Assembly: GCF_045866565.1 (NCBI RefSeq)
Contig: NZ_BAAFZV010000002.1
Span: 1,178,001-1,242,000, forward strand
Origin: Cognatilysobacter claricitrinus
Lineage (GTDB): Bacteria > Pseudomonadota > Gammaproteobacteria > Xanthomonadales > Xanthomonadaceae
DNA length: 64,000 nt
Direction: 5' to 3'
Shown: in pieces, positions 36,056-44,191 of the stretch
Layout: the number at the start of each line of letters is the position of its first letter
How positions within the stretch are numbered: the stretch's first letter is position 1
Translations under genes and position numbers: made by a program
The notes under the pieces: generated by a model
Database searches by the model: none
Told to the model about the DNA's origin: nothing
Seen by the model: the letters and a program-made list of their open reading frames with translations, nothing else

Positions 36056-36076
36056 CCTGCAAATCCGAAGCGGTCG

Positions 36077-36604
36077 TTAAGGCTGCTTCTTCTTCGGCGC
36101 GATCATCATCACCATCTGGCGGCCTTCCAGGCGCGGCCGGGATTCGATGACGATGTCCTCGCCCAGGTCACGCTCGATGCGGTTGGCCATCTCGCGCCCC
36201 AGCTCCTGGTGGCTCATTTCGCGACCACGGAAGCGGATGTTGACCTTGATCTTGTCGCCTTCCTCCAGAAAGCGGCGCATGTTACGCAGCTTGATCTGGT
36301 AGTCGCCCTCGTCGGTCACGGGGCGGAACTTCATTTCCTTGATCTCGACCTGCTTCGACTTCTTCTTGGCCTCGTTGGCCTTCTTCTGCTGCTCGAAGCG
36401 GAACTTGCCGAAATCCATGATCTTGCAGACCGGCGGGTCCGCGTTCGGCTGGATTTCAACGAGATCGAGGCCTTCGTCCTGGGCCATCGTGAGGGCTTCG
36501 TCGCGCGTGAGCACGCCGATCATCTCGCCGTCGCTTCCGATCACTCGGACGCGCGGGACGCGGATCTCGCTGTTTTTACGATTCGGCTTTTCGAGCGTAC
36601 TGAT
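36077..36604 (-). CDS. infC: Translation initiation factor IF-3
   Basis: 175 aa from an AUC start at 36604 (minus strand). GGAG lies 8 nt before it (36613-36616), and the frame then reads STLEKPNRKNSEIRVPRVRV before GSDGEMIGVL, exactly the IF3 N-terminus. A GTG at 36544 gives a 155-aa product that lacks this conserved part. E. coli infC starts at AUU, and IF3 rejects non-canonical starts, giving self-limitation; the same logic fits here. The body has ADPPVCKIMDFGKFRFEQQK and the C-domain KVNIRFRGREM. It lies 63 bp after thrS. Confidence 0.95.
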   Translation of the reverse strand: MSTLEKPNRKNSEIRVPRVRVIGSDGEMIGVLTRDEALTMAQDEGLDLVEIQPNADPPVCKIMDFGKFRFEQQKKANEAKKKSKQVEIKEMKFRPVTDEGDYQIKLRNMRRFLEEGDKIKVNIRFRGREMSHQELGREMANRIERDLGEDIVIESRPRLEGRQMVMMIAPKKKQP

Positions 36605-36625
36605 GTGTCGATCTCCAGAAGTGGA

Positions 36626-36647
36626 ACCGGCCGTCCGGACGGCCGGT
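36626..36647. repeat. Perfect 22-bp palindrome between thrS and infC
   Basis: ACCGGCCGTCC followed at once by its complement GGACGGCCGGT. As RNA it forms a stem of up to nine pairs with a 4-nt loop. It has no U-tract and sits just upstream of the infC ribosome site, so it could be a weak transcription pause or a processing hairpin between the two genes. Confidence 0.6.
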
Positions 36648-36667
36648 CATAACCCGCAGGGCGTGCC

Positions 36668-38566
36668 TCAAAGGGCCTCGTCGCGCAGTCTCGCGGCGAA
36701 CTGGTCGATGGTCATCGAGCCAAGGTCGTCCCCTCCGCGGGTCCGCACGGCGACCATGCCGTTCTCCTTCTCGCGGTCTCCGACCACCAGCAGGTACGGC
36801 ACGCGCTGCAGCGTGTGCTCGCGGATCTTATAGCCGATCTTCTCGTTCCGCAAATCGGAATGGACCCGGAAGCCTTGATCCATAAGGGTTTTCCGGACTT
36901 CGTCGACGTAATCGCCCTGCGCGTCGGTGATGTTCATCACGACCGCCTGGATCGGCGCCAGCCAGCTCGGGAACACACCGGCGTGGTGCTCGATCAGGAT
37001 GCCGATGAAGCGCTCCATCGAGCCGACGATGGCCCGGTGCAGCATCACTGGATGGCGGCGCTGCGAAGCTTCGTCCACATACTCGGCGCCGAGGCGTCCC
37101 GGCATCATGAAGTCGACCTGCATGGTGCCCAGCTGCCACGTGCGGCCGATCGCATCGCGCAGGTGGTATTCGATCTTCGGGCCGTAGAACGCGCCCTCGC
37201 CCGGCAGCTCCTGCCATTCGACGCCGGCGGCACTGAGCGCCGAACGCAGCGCGTTCTCGGCCTTGTCCCAGGTCGCGTCGTCGCCGAGTCGGTTGTCCGG
37301 GCGCAGCGCGATCTTGATCTGGATGTCGGTGAATCCGAAGTCGGCGTAGACCTTCAGCGCCTGCGCATGGAACGCGCGGACTTCGGCTTCGATCTGGTCT
37401 TCCGTGCAGAAGACGTGGCCGTCGTCCTGGGTGAAGCCGCGCACGCGCAGGATGCCGTGCAGCGCGCCCGACGGCTCGTTGCGATGGCAGGCGCCGAACT
37501 CGCCGTAGCGGATCGGCAGGTCGCGATAGCTGTGCAGGCCCTGGTTGAAGACCTGCACGTGGCCCGGGCAGTTCATGGGCTTCAGCGCGTACGTCCGCTT
37601 CTCGGACTCGGTGAAGAACATGTTGTCCTTGTAGTTGTCCCAGTGCCCGGACTTCTGCCACAGCGAGACGTCGAGGATCTGCGGGCAACGCACTTCCTGG
37701 TAGCCGGACTCTCGATACACGCGACGCATGTACTGCTCGACGACCTGCCAGATCGACCAGCCCTTCGGATGCCAGAAGATCAGGCCGGGGCCTTCTTCCT
37801 GCAGATGGAAGAGATCCTGCTGCTTGCCGATCTTGCGGTGGTCGCGCTTCTCCGCTTCCTCGACGCGCTGGATGTAGGCCTTGAGCTGCTTGGTATCCGC
37901 CCACGCCGTGCCGTAGATGCGCTGCAGCTGTTCGTTTTTCGAATCGCCGCGCCAGTACGCGCCGGAGATGCGCGTCAGCTTGAACGCCTTGAGGAACCGC
38001 GTGTTCGGCACGTGCGGGCCGCGGCACATGTCGACGTATTCCTCGTGGTGGTACAGGCCCATGGCCTTCTCGTCGGGCATGTCCTCGACCAGGCGCAGCT
38101 TGTAGTCCTCGCCACGATCCTTGAACACAGCGATGACTTCCTCGCGCGGCGTGACACGCTTGATCACGTCGTACTCGGTGTCGATCAGCTCGCCCATGCG
38201 CTTTTCGATGGCGACGAGGTCGTCGGGCGTGAACGGGCGTTCGTACCAGATGTCGTAGTAAAAGCCGTCCTCGATGACCGGGCCGATCACCATCTTCGCG
38301 GTCGGGTAGAGCTGCTTGACCGCGTGGCCCACGAGGTGCGCGCACGAGTGGCGGATGATCTCGACCCCTTCGGCATCCTTCGGCGTGATGATGCGCAGCT
38401 TCGCGTCATGGTCGATGACGTCGGACGCATCGACGAGACGGCCGTCGACCTCGCCGGCCACGGTGGACTTGGCGAGGCCCGGGCCGATCGACGCGGCGAC
38501 GTCGGCGACGGAGACAGGTTTATCGAACTCGCGGCGCGAGCCGTCGGGCAGCGTGATGGCGATCAT
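36668..38566 (-). CDS. thrS: Threonine-tRNA ligase
   Basis: 632 aa class II synthetase. Seen: TGS domain (1-60), second-sieve editing domain with HSCAHLVGHAVKQLYPTAKM (HxxxH zinc/editing motif), catalytic core with MNCPGHVQVFNQGLHSYRDL and motif 3 MLHRAIVGSMERFIGILIEH, and the anticodon domain near the end (LIVGDREKEN-like, here LLVVGDREKENGM). Starts at ATG 38566. It leads the gene series toward infC. A small leader frame and hairpin are upstream. Confidence 0.98.
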   Translation of the reverse strand: MIAITLPDGSRREFDKPVSVADVAASIGPGLAKSTVAGEVDGRLVDASDVIDHDAKLRIITPKDAEGVEIIRHSCAHLVGHAVKQLYPTAKMVIGPVIEDGFYYDIWYERPFTPDDLVAIEKRMGELIDTEYDVIKRVTPREEVIAVFKDRGEDYKLRLVEDMPDEKAMGLYHHEEYVDMCRGPHVPNTRFLKAFKLTRISGAYWRGDSKNEQLQRIYGTAWADTKQLKAYIQRVEEAEKRDHRKIGKQQDLFHLQEEGPGLIFWHPKGWSIWQVVEQYMRRVYRESGYQEVRCPQILDVSLWQKSGHWDNYKDNMFFTESEKRTYALKPMNCPGHVQVFNQGLHSYRDLPIRYGEFGACHRNEPSGALHGILRVRGFTQDDGHVFCTEDQIEAEVRAFHAQALKVYADFGFTDIQIKIALRPDNRLGDDATWDKAENALRSALSAAGVEWQELPGEGAFYGPKIEYHLRDAIGRTWQLGTMQVDFMMPGRLGAEYVDEASQRRHPVMLHRAIVGSMERFIGILIEHHAGVFPSWLAPIQAVVMNITDAQGDYVDEVRKTLMDQGFRVHSDLRNEKIGYKIREHTLQRVPYLLVVGDREKENGMVAVRTRGGDDLGSMTIDQFAARLRDEAL

Positions 38567-38612
38567 TGGGGGTCCGGAAATACGGCGCCGGCGGAGCGGC
38601 TATGGAAACGCG

Positions 38613-38631
38613 GCACCGGCCGGGCCGGTGC
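38613..38631 (-). promoter_or_regulatory. Hairpin in the thrS leader
   Basis: GCACCGGC and GCCGGTGC pair around a 3-nt loop. On the minus strand it starts 7 nt after the stop of a 9-codon frame and ends 46 nt before thrS. No U-tract follows. It may shape thrS expression, but no function is shown. Confidence 0.35.
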
Positions 38632-38638
38632 GGAGGAG

Positions 38639-38665
38639 TCAGCGCTGGGCGATGGTAGTGCTCAT
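38639..38665 (-). CDS. Possible leader peptide MSTTIAQR upstream of thrS
   Basis: Nine codons with two adjacent Thr codons and one Ile, followed by the hairpin above. The ribosome-site evidence is poor. A Thr-sensing attenuator is conceivable because thrS follows, but two Thr codons is few and chance frames of this size are common. Recorded as a low-confidence candidate only. Confidence 0.15.
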   Translation of the reverse strand: MSTTIAQR

Positions 38666-38762
38666 GTCGCACGCTCGGCCGGCGTTCCCGCAGGCCACCT
38701 CGGTTCAGGCGCGACGGCGGCGTCGCGCAGGACGCCCATGGTTGGCGACTTCGCGGCGCGCG

Positions 38763-39086
38763 TCAACGCCGGCGGGCGCGGCCGTCATGGAGGTCGACCT
38801 CGATCCGGAGCGCGAGCGCGCCGTCCGGACGGTCGACCATGTAGTGCAGGCCATCGCGTGCGGGCAGTCGGCTGGCCAGATCGTCGAGGTCGGCGCGCGG
38901 CAGGACGACGTCCACGTCCCCGCCCTCCCCGTTCAGCGCGAACGCGTCGGCGACCGCGACCGCGAGCGACCACGCGCCCCGCGGCCAGTCGAGTCGCACG
39001 CGCAGTCGCGCCCCGTCGCGCAGCGAGTCGAATTCGGCGCGCGTAAGCCGGACGCGGACTTCGTCGCCGTCGAACTGCACCTTCAT
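38763..39086 (-). CDS. Hypothetical protein of the molybdenum cofactor operon (DUF7009-like)
   Basis: 107 aa, acidic, no signal or TM helix. It looks beta-rich: KVQFDGDEVRVRLTRAEFDS then YMVDRPDGALALRIEVDL. It begins inside the mobA stop (ATGA overlap) and ends the seven-gene operon, so a cofactor-linked role is likely but unproven. The DUF name is recalled, not verified. Confidence 0.65.
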   Translation of the reverse strand: MKVQFDGDEVRVRLTRAEFDSLRDGARLRVRLDWPRGAWSLAVAVADAFALNGEGGDVDVVLPRADLDDLASRLPARDGLHYMVDRPDGALALRIEVDLHDGRARRR

Positions 39087-39628
39087 CGGACTACGCCGTC
39101 CAGGTCAGCCGGTGTATTGACGTTGTGGAGCACGTCGGCGGTCGGCGGTGTGATCTCGATGCCAGCCACCGCGGCGTGCAGCGCGCGCATCGATGGACCT
39201 TCAGGGTTGTCGCGCAGCAGTTGTTCAACGGCGTCGCGTGCCCGCGCGTCGACGCGCACTGCCCAGGGCAAAGGATGACCCTTGAAACACGCGGCCGGGG
39301 CCTCGGACAGCGACGCGACGAGCGTTCGCAGGGTCACCGCGTCCAGCAGCGGTACGTCGACCGGAATCACGACCATCGCGCCATCCGGAACGCGGGAAAG
39401 CACGCTGGCGATACCGCCGACCGGGCCGGCGTCGGGAATACGATCGGCAACGCCGTCATGCATCGAGCGATCGCCGCTCACGATCACGTTCGTCGCACCC
39501 GCGTCGCGAAGCACGTCGATCGCGCGGTCCAGCAACGTGCGGCCGTCGAGCACCAGCACCGCCTTGTCGCGCCCCATGCGCGACGAGCGCCCGCCCGCGA
39601 GGACGACACCGGTAAACGGTTCGATCAC
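39083..39628 (-). CDS. mobA: Molybdenum cofactor guanylyltransferase MobA
   Basis: 181 aa, attaches GMP to molybdopterin to form the guanine dinucleotide cofactor used by DMSO-reductase-family enzymes. Seen: VVLAGGRSSRMGRDKAVLVL at the N-terminus (GTP site), PDAGPVGGI, and PVDVPLLD with the Mg Asp. The start chosen is GTG 39628, which overlaps the moaE stop as GTGA, the pattern used throughout this operon. An ATG at 39649 would add seven residues. Confidence 0.92.
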   Translation of the reverse strand: MIEPFTGVVLAGGRSSRMGRDKAVLVLDGRTLLDRAIDVLRDAGATNVIVSGDRSMHDGVADRIPDAGPVGGIASVLSRVPDGAMVVIPVDVPLLDAVTLRTLVASLSEAPAACFKGHPLPWAVRVDARARDAVEQLLRDNPEGPSMRALHAAVAGIEITPPTADVLHNVNTPADLDGVVR

Positions 39629-40077
39629 GGCGCGTGGCACAGCGAGCATCCCTCGCTCCACTCGCTGCTGCCGTCCTCGTAGTGCTCCTGTTTCCATATC
39701 GGCACGGTGTGCTTCACCGCTTCGATCACCTGGCGGCATGCGCGAAAGGCTTCGTCGCGATGCGGCGTGCCGACGGCGATAGCTACCGCGATGCCGCCCA
39801 CGTCGAGCCGCCCCTTCGCGTGCTCGACCCAGACGCGAACGTTGGGACCGAATGCTGCCAGCGCGTCGTCGGCGATCTCGCGGAAGCGCTGCAGCGCGAG
39901 TGCGTCGAACATGTCGTAACTGACGCCGACCACGCGACGGCCGTGGTTGAGGTCGCGAATGCGGCCGACGAACGCGTTGTAGCCACCGAAGCTTGGGCCG
40001 CTGACGAAATCGAACGCGGACGCGATGTCCAGCGTTCGGGCCGACGTGTCGACGATACCGAGGTGCACGCGATCCAC
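39625..40077 (-). CDS. moaE: Molybdopterin synthase catalytic subunit MoaE
   Basis: 150 aa. With MoaD-thiocarboxylate it turns cPMP into molybdopterin. Seen: SGPSFGGYNAFVGRIRDLNH near 26-45 with the conserved Arg-Asp, EHAKGRLDVGG, AVGTPHRDEAFRACRQVIEA, and VPIWKQEHYEDGSSEW with the catalytic Lys. The stop is shared with the mobA start; it begins 1 nt after moaD ends. Confidence 0.95.
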   Translation of the reverse strand: MDRVHLGIVDTSARTLDIASAFDFVSGPSFGGYNAFVGRIRDLNHGRRVVGVSYDMFDALALQRFREIADDALAAFGPNVRVWVEHAKGRLDVGGIAVAIAVGTPHRDEAFRACRQVIEAVKHTVPIWKQEHYEDGSSEWSEGCSLCHAP

Positions 40078-40078
40078 C

Positions 40079-40336
40079 TCAGCCTCCGCTTACCGGGGGC
40101 AGCAATGCGAGGCGTCCGTCATCCGGCAACGCATCGGAGTCGCGAAGTACCGTCGTCGAGCTCGCGAATGCCGAGCGGGGCAGCAGCGCGCGGGCCTGCA
40201 CCGGCCAATCCGCTGCGGTCGCGACGATCTCAGCGCGCAACTCGGCGACGGTTCGCGCCTCGCTCGCAATGGAAAGGTGCGACTGCGAGCCGACGTCACG
40301 CATCGCTCCGAACAGGTCGATCTGTATCGTCCTCAT
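40079..40336 (-). CDS. moaD: Molybdopterin synthase sulfur carrier subunit MoaD
   Basis: 85-aa ubiquitin-like protein ending in VSGG, whose terminal Gly is adenylated and turned into a thiocarboxylate. LALLPPVSGG at the end is diagnostic. ATG 40336 overlaps the moeA stop (ATGA). The MoeB activating enzyme is not in this window. Confidence 0.95.
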   Translation of the reverse strand: MRTIQIDLFGAMRDVGSQSHLSIASEARTVAELRAEIVATAADWPVQARALLPRSAFASSTTVLRDSDALPDDGRLALLPPVSGG

Positions 40337-41574
40337 GCCAGCACCGACAATGGTTCGAGATGGCCGCGACTCGCGACGCGCACGCGTGCACCGGCCTCGA
40401 GCGCATCGACATCCGCCTCGATGATCGCCCAGGCGTTCGCGTCCAGCAGCGGTCGGATGCGGAAGGATTCCTGCCCGCCGAGGATGTCCACGTTCGCACG
40501 CGCATCGCCATCGAGCGCGACGCGCGCCTTCAGGTGCATGCGCAGTGCTACACGCTTGGCATACGCCGCGCGCAACGGCAGATGCATCGGCACTTCGTCC
40601 GGCATACCGAGCATCGCGCGCAACACCGGCTCCACGAAGAAACGCAGCCCGACCGCCGTCGACGCGGGATTACCCGGCAGCCCGAAGAACATCGCGCCCG
40701 ACGGCAACATCGCGGCAAGAATCGGTTTGCCCGGCCGAATGCGCACCTTGTGGAACAGCGTTGTCGCACCGATGCGCGACAACGCATCGGGCACGAAGTC
40801 GAAGCGGCCCATCGACACCGCGCCGGTGCTCACCACGACATCGTGTGGCGGCAGCGATGCGAGCGCTGCGAGAAAGGCATCGATATCGTCACCGACCGTA
40901 CATGCACCGACCACGTCCGCGCCCGCCGCGTGCAACCGCGCAGCGAGGAACGGGCCGTTCGAATTGCGAATCTGTCCGGCCTCCAGCGCGCATCGTGGGT
41001 CGTCCACCAGCTCGCGCCCGGTGTTCAGAAGCACGACGCGAGGACGGCGCGCCACGTCGACCGCCGCGATGCCGACCGCGGCGCACAGCATGCGCAGGGC
41101 GGGATCGATGGGCGTGCCTGCCGATGCGAGCGTCGCGCCAACCGTCACGTCCTCGCCCGCGCGGCGCAGGTGTTGCGCGGGCGCAACGTTTGCCTGCAAG
41201 CGGATGCGATCGGGCCGGCCGTCTGCGTTTCGGCCCAGCGCTTCGACCTGCTCGATCGGAACAATTGCGTCGAGACCGTCGGGCATGCGCGCGCCGGTCA
41301 TGATTTCCCACGCACCGGACGTGGCGCGCGCGACGCCGTCGCCGGCTGCGCGGCCGCCCCGCACGTCGAATTCCGCACCGGCGGCAATCGGCGTTCCGCC
41401 GGTGCACAACGCGAAGCCGTCCATCGCTGAATTGTCGAACGGTGGCAACGACTCGGCACTGACCAGCGGCGACGCTAGGATCCGGCCGATGGCGTCCGCG
41501 GCTTCGATGCGCTCGCTCGGCAAAGGCTTCGCGACATCGAGGAGACGTCGCAGCGCGTCGTCGTAGTCGATCAC
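40333..41574 (-). CDS. moeA: Molybdopterin molybdenumtransferase MoeA
   Basis: 413 aa, inserts molybdate into adenylated molybdopterin. Seen: PPFDNSAMDGFALC near 45, ARMPDGLDAIVPIEQ near 95, VVLLNTGREL, VVSTGAVSMGRFDFVPDAL with the Mg/ATP region, and PGNPASTAVGLRFFVEPVL. The start is GTG 41574, in a GTGA overlap with the upstream moaC/moaB gene. Confidence 0.96.
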   Translation of the reverse strand: MIDYDDALRRLLDVAKPLPSERIEAADAIGRILASPLVSAESLPPFDNSAMDGFALCTGGTPIAAGAEFDVRGGRAAGDGVARATSGAWEIMTGARMPDGLDAIVPIEQVEALGRNADGRPDRIRLQANVAPAQHLRRAGEDVTVGATLASAGTPIDPALRMLCAAVGIAAVDVARRPRVVLLNTGRELVDDPRCALEAGQIRNSNGPFLAARLHAAGADVVGACTVGDDIDAFLAALASLPPHDVVVSTGAVSMGRFDFVPDALSRIGATTLFHKVRIRPGKPILAAMLPSGAMFFGLPGNPASTAVGLRFFVEPVLRAMLGMPDEVPMHLPLRAAYAKRVALRMHLKARVALDGDARANVDILGGQESFRIRPLLDANAWAIIEADVDALEAGARVRVASRGHLEPLSVLA

Positions 41575-42557
41575 GCGTGCCCTGCCCCGCCGATCATCGC
41601 GAGCGCATGCGCGAGTACGGGCGCCAGCACGTCCAGCCCCTGTCGCGCTGCGCGCGGACTGCCGGGCAGCGCGATCACGAGCATTCCCTTCAGACGGATC
41701 GCACGCGCGCGACTCAGCCACGCGAGCGGCGTGAAATGACGGCTCTCGCTGCGGAACATCTCGGCGAGGCCGTCGACCTCGACGCCACCGGCCTGCAGCA
41801 GCGCTTCGGGTGTAGCGTCGCGCGGACCAAGACCGGTGCCGCCCGTGCACATGCACAGCCGCACGCCGCCGTCTGCGAGTGCTAGCAGGCGCGAACGCAG
41901 CGGTTCGATGCCGTCGGGCAGCACTTCAGTCCGCACGTCGGCGCCGAGTCGCGCAAGTCCGTTCGCGAGTTCGGGGCCGGACGCGTCCTCGGCCTCGCCG
42001 GCGCTGACACGATCGCTCAGGGTGATCACGGCGCAGGCAACGCCGTCGAGGCGCGCAACGTCGCGCGGGGCGTAGTGCGCGATCTCTTCATCGCTCATGC
42101 CCATCGGGTGTCGCCATAGTCCCTTCTTGCCGCCTTCCTTGAACAGCAGGCGCACCGCTTCGATCGACAACGCCGGCTCGACCGGCTTGGTGAGGTCGTA
42201 CAGAGTGAGCAATGCCGCGCTCGCGCCGGCAAGCGCTTCCATTTCGACGCCGGTGCGCGCTTCGGTCGCGACTTCGCAGTAGACGCGGATCGCGCTGCGC
42301 TCCGGTACCGGCACGCATCGAACACGCACCAATTCGAGCAGCAACGGGTGGCACAACGGCATCAGGTTCGACGCCTGTTTCGCGCCCTGAAGCCCCGCGA
42401 TTTCCGCCATCACCATCGCGTCGCCCTTCGGCAGACGGCGTTCGACGATCGCGGCGTAGGCGTCCGCGCCTGGATGCAACTCACCGACCGCGACGGCGCG
42501 ACGATGCGTCGGCCGCTTGCCGCGCACGTCGGCCATATGGAACGACTCAACGGACAC
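41571..42557 (-). CDS. moaCB: Bifunctional MoaC/MoaB fusion
   Basis: 328 aa. Residues about 1-155 are MoaC, cyclic pyranopterin monophosphate synthase (KGDAMVMAEIAGLQGAKQAS, NLMPLCHPL, EVATEARTGVEMEALAGASA). Residues about 170-328 are MoaB/MogA-like, which adenylates molybdopterin (CAVITLSDRVSAGEAEDASG, MCTGGTGLGPRDATPEALL, ALPGSPRAARQGLDVL). The fusion is known in Xanthomonadaceae. The GTG start abuts the moaA stop with no gap. It joins two non-consecutive steps of one pathway in one chain. Confidence 0.95.
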   Translation of the reverse strand: MSVESFHMADVRGKRPTHRRAVAVGELHPGADAYAAIVERRLPKGDAMVMAEIAGLQGAKQASNLMPLCHPLLLELVRVRCVPVPERSAIRVYCEVATEARTGVEMEALAGASAALLTLYDLTKPVEPALSIEAVRLLFKEGGKKGLWRHPMGMSDEEIAHYAPRDVARLDGVACAVITLSDRVSAGEAEDASGPELANGLARLGADVRTEVLPDGIEPLRSRLLALADGGVRLCMCTGGTGLGPRDATPEALLQAGGVEVDGLAEMFRSESRHFTPLAWLSRARAIRLKGMLVIALPGSPRAARQGLDVLAPVLAHALAMIGGAGHA

Positions 42558-43538
42558 TCAGCCTCCGATCGATGCAAGGTGCGGCGTGATGCCGCTGTTA
42601 CCGTCGTGCAGGCCGTGGCCCGCCGCCTTCAAGCGCAACTGGCTCGCGATGAGGTCGACAAGCGTGTCCCGGTCTTCATCGCGTTGAAGCAGCGGACGCA
42701 GCGGCACGCCGAAATCGCCGAACAGGCACAGGCGCAGGTCGCCACGCGCGGTGACGCGAAGACGATTGCAACCGCTGCAGAAGTCACGCGCATACGGCGT
42801 GATCAGGCCGATGCGGCCGGCGTAGTCCGGATGCACGTATTCGTTCGCGGGACCGGCGTCGGATGCGCGCACCATCCGCACCCAACCACTCTCGACGAGT
42901 TCACGCTCCATTCCCTCCGCGCGCACGTGGTGGCGCTCGAAATAGGCGACGTTGTCGTTGGTGCGCATCAGTTCGATGAAGCGCACGCTGACGCGGCGGT
43001 CGCGCAGGTAATCGAGCCATGCGGGCAGGGTTGCATCGTTGACGCCCCGCAAAAGGACGGCGTTGAGCTTCACTGCGTCGAAGCCGAGCGTCAGCGCGTC
43101 GTCGATACCTTCGAGGATCTCGGGCAGACGATCGTGCGCGGTGACCGCGTGGAACACGTCGCGATCGAGGCTGTCGACGCTCACGTTGAGCGACGTCAGC
43201 CCGGCGTCGCGCCATTCGCGCACATGCGTCGGCAGCCGCGTGCCGTTTGTGGTCAGCGCGATCTTCGACACGCCGGGAACCGATGCGATGTCGCCGATGA
43301 TGTCGACGAGATCCTTGCGCAGCGTCGGCTCGCCGCCGGTCAGGCGGACCTTGCGCATGCCCACGCTGGCGAACGCTTCGATGAGCCGCCGCACTTCATC
43401 GCGCGCGAGGAACGTCGGCCGACCGTCCGCGACGTAGCCGTCCGGCAGGCAGTAGCCGCACCGGAAGTTGCAGGCCTCGGTCAGCGAGAGCCGCAGATAG
43501 GGAAACGTGCGACCGAACGGGTCGGACAGGACGGACAT
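42558..43538 (-). CDS. moaA: GTP 3',8-cyclase MoaA
   Basis: 326-aa radical-SAM enzyme that starts cofactor synthesis from GTP. The N-terminal cluster motif is C23-x3-C27-x2-C30 (EACNFRCGYC), followed by VRLTGGEPTLRKDL. The C-terminal second-cluster motif is FCSGCNRLRVTARGDLRLCL. It ends in a Gly-Gly tail, as active MoaA does. AGGAG lies 6 nt before ATG 43538. It is first in the seven-gene operon. Confidence 0.97.
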   Translation of the reverse strand: MSVLSDPFGRTFPYLRLSLTEACNFRCGYCLPDGYVADGRPTFLARDEVRRLIEAFASVGMRKVRLTGGEPTLRKDLVDIIGDIASVPGVSKIALTTNGTRLPTHVREWRDAGLTSLNVSVDSLDRDVFHAVTAHDRLPEILEGIDDALTLGFDAVKLNAVLLRGVNDATLPAWLDYLRDRRVSVRFIELMRTNDNVAYFERHHVRAEGMERELVESGWVRMVRASDAGPANEYVHPDYAGRIGLITPYARDFCSGCNRLRVTARGDLRLCLFGDFGVPLRPLLQRDEDRDTLVDLIASQLRLKAAGHGLHDGNSGITPHLASIGG

Positions 43539-43614
43539 CGGACTCCTTCCCGCCGTCGGCACGCGCCGCCGGCATGACAGGGAACGCAGCTTACCGCCTT
43601 GCGGATGCAGCGGC

Positions 43615-43673
43615 CGAGACGCCGTGTCATCGAAACTTCAGCGCAGTCACACACGGGTGTCATCGGCGTTTCG
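43615..43673. promoter_or_regulatory. Inverted and direct repeat element upstream of moaA
   Basis: CGAGACGCCG (43615-43624) and CGGCGTTTCG (43664-43673) form a near-perfect inverted repeat. Inside it, GTGTCATCG occurs twice, at 43624-43632 and 43657-43665, 33 bp apart (about three helical turns). It lies 77 bp before moaA and between divergent genes. It may be a regulator site or a folded leader; no protein is assigned. Confidence 0.4.
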
Positions 43674-43706
43674 AAAAATGGCCCGCGACCGACCGGAGCG
43701 CCTCCG

Positions 43707-43997
43707 ATGACCGCCACGCCACGCCCCCTACGTCGCCTTCGCCGCGGCCTCGCCCTGCTCGCCGTACTCACCGCGATGCTGATCGCCGCCGCATGCCGCT
43801 TCGAGGCGGCCGGCCGTGCCGTCGCCGCCGTTGCGGCGGTCGGGTGCCTGGCGGCGTGGCTCGCGCTGCTCGAATTCGAGGGTCGCGCTGCGGAGCGGCT
43901 CGAGGCGCGATCGCACCGGCGCGGAATCGCGCATCGACACGGCCGCTCGAGTTCGCGCGCACGCCCGGCCAACGGGCCGCGCCGTCGCATCGCCTGA
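43707..43997 (+). CDS. Small hypothetical membrane protein
   Basis: 96 aa. One or two hydrophobic segments (about 14-30, 36-54), then a very basic Arg-rich tail. GGAG lies 10 nt before ATG 43707. No family recognised. Divergent from moaA. Composition is typical for chance high-GC frames, so it may be spurious. Confidence 0.35.
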   Translation: MTATPRPLRRLRRGLALLAVLTAMLIAAACRFEAAGRAVAAVAAVGCLAAWLALLEFEGRAAERLEARSHRRGIAHRHGRSSSRARPANGPRRRIA

Positions 43998-44049
43998 GCC
44001 ACAAAAGCAAACGGCGCGATCCGAAGATCACGCCGTTCGACCACGTATG

Positions 44050-44124
44050 TGGTGGGCGGTACAGGGTTCGAACCTGTGACCCCTACCATGTCAAGGTAGT
44101 GCTCTACCGCTGAGCTAACCGCCC
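44050..44124 (-). tRNA. tRNA-Val(GAC)
   Basis: 75 nt with encoded CCA. Acceptor GGGCGGT/ACCGCCC. Anticodon stem CTACC/GGTAG encloses TTGACAT, giving anticodon GAC. T arm GTTCGAACC present. Confidence 0.97.
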
Positions 44125-44191
44125 GCTGCCGGTGAACTGCCCCGGCGAGGGGCGCACAGTGTAGCCAGCCCTGCTGCCGCCGGCAAGGCGT

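Noticed and set aside
36815..39046. 743-codon plus-strand frame opposite thrS
   Set aside because: Antisense shadow, no family features.
43539..43706. Molybdenum-cofactor riboswitch upstream of moaA
   Set aside because: I looked for the conserved multi-stem core and did not find it; only the repeat element at 43615-43673 stands out.
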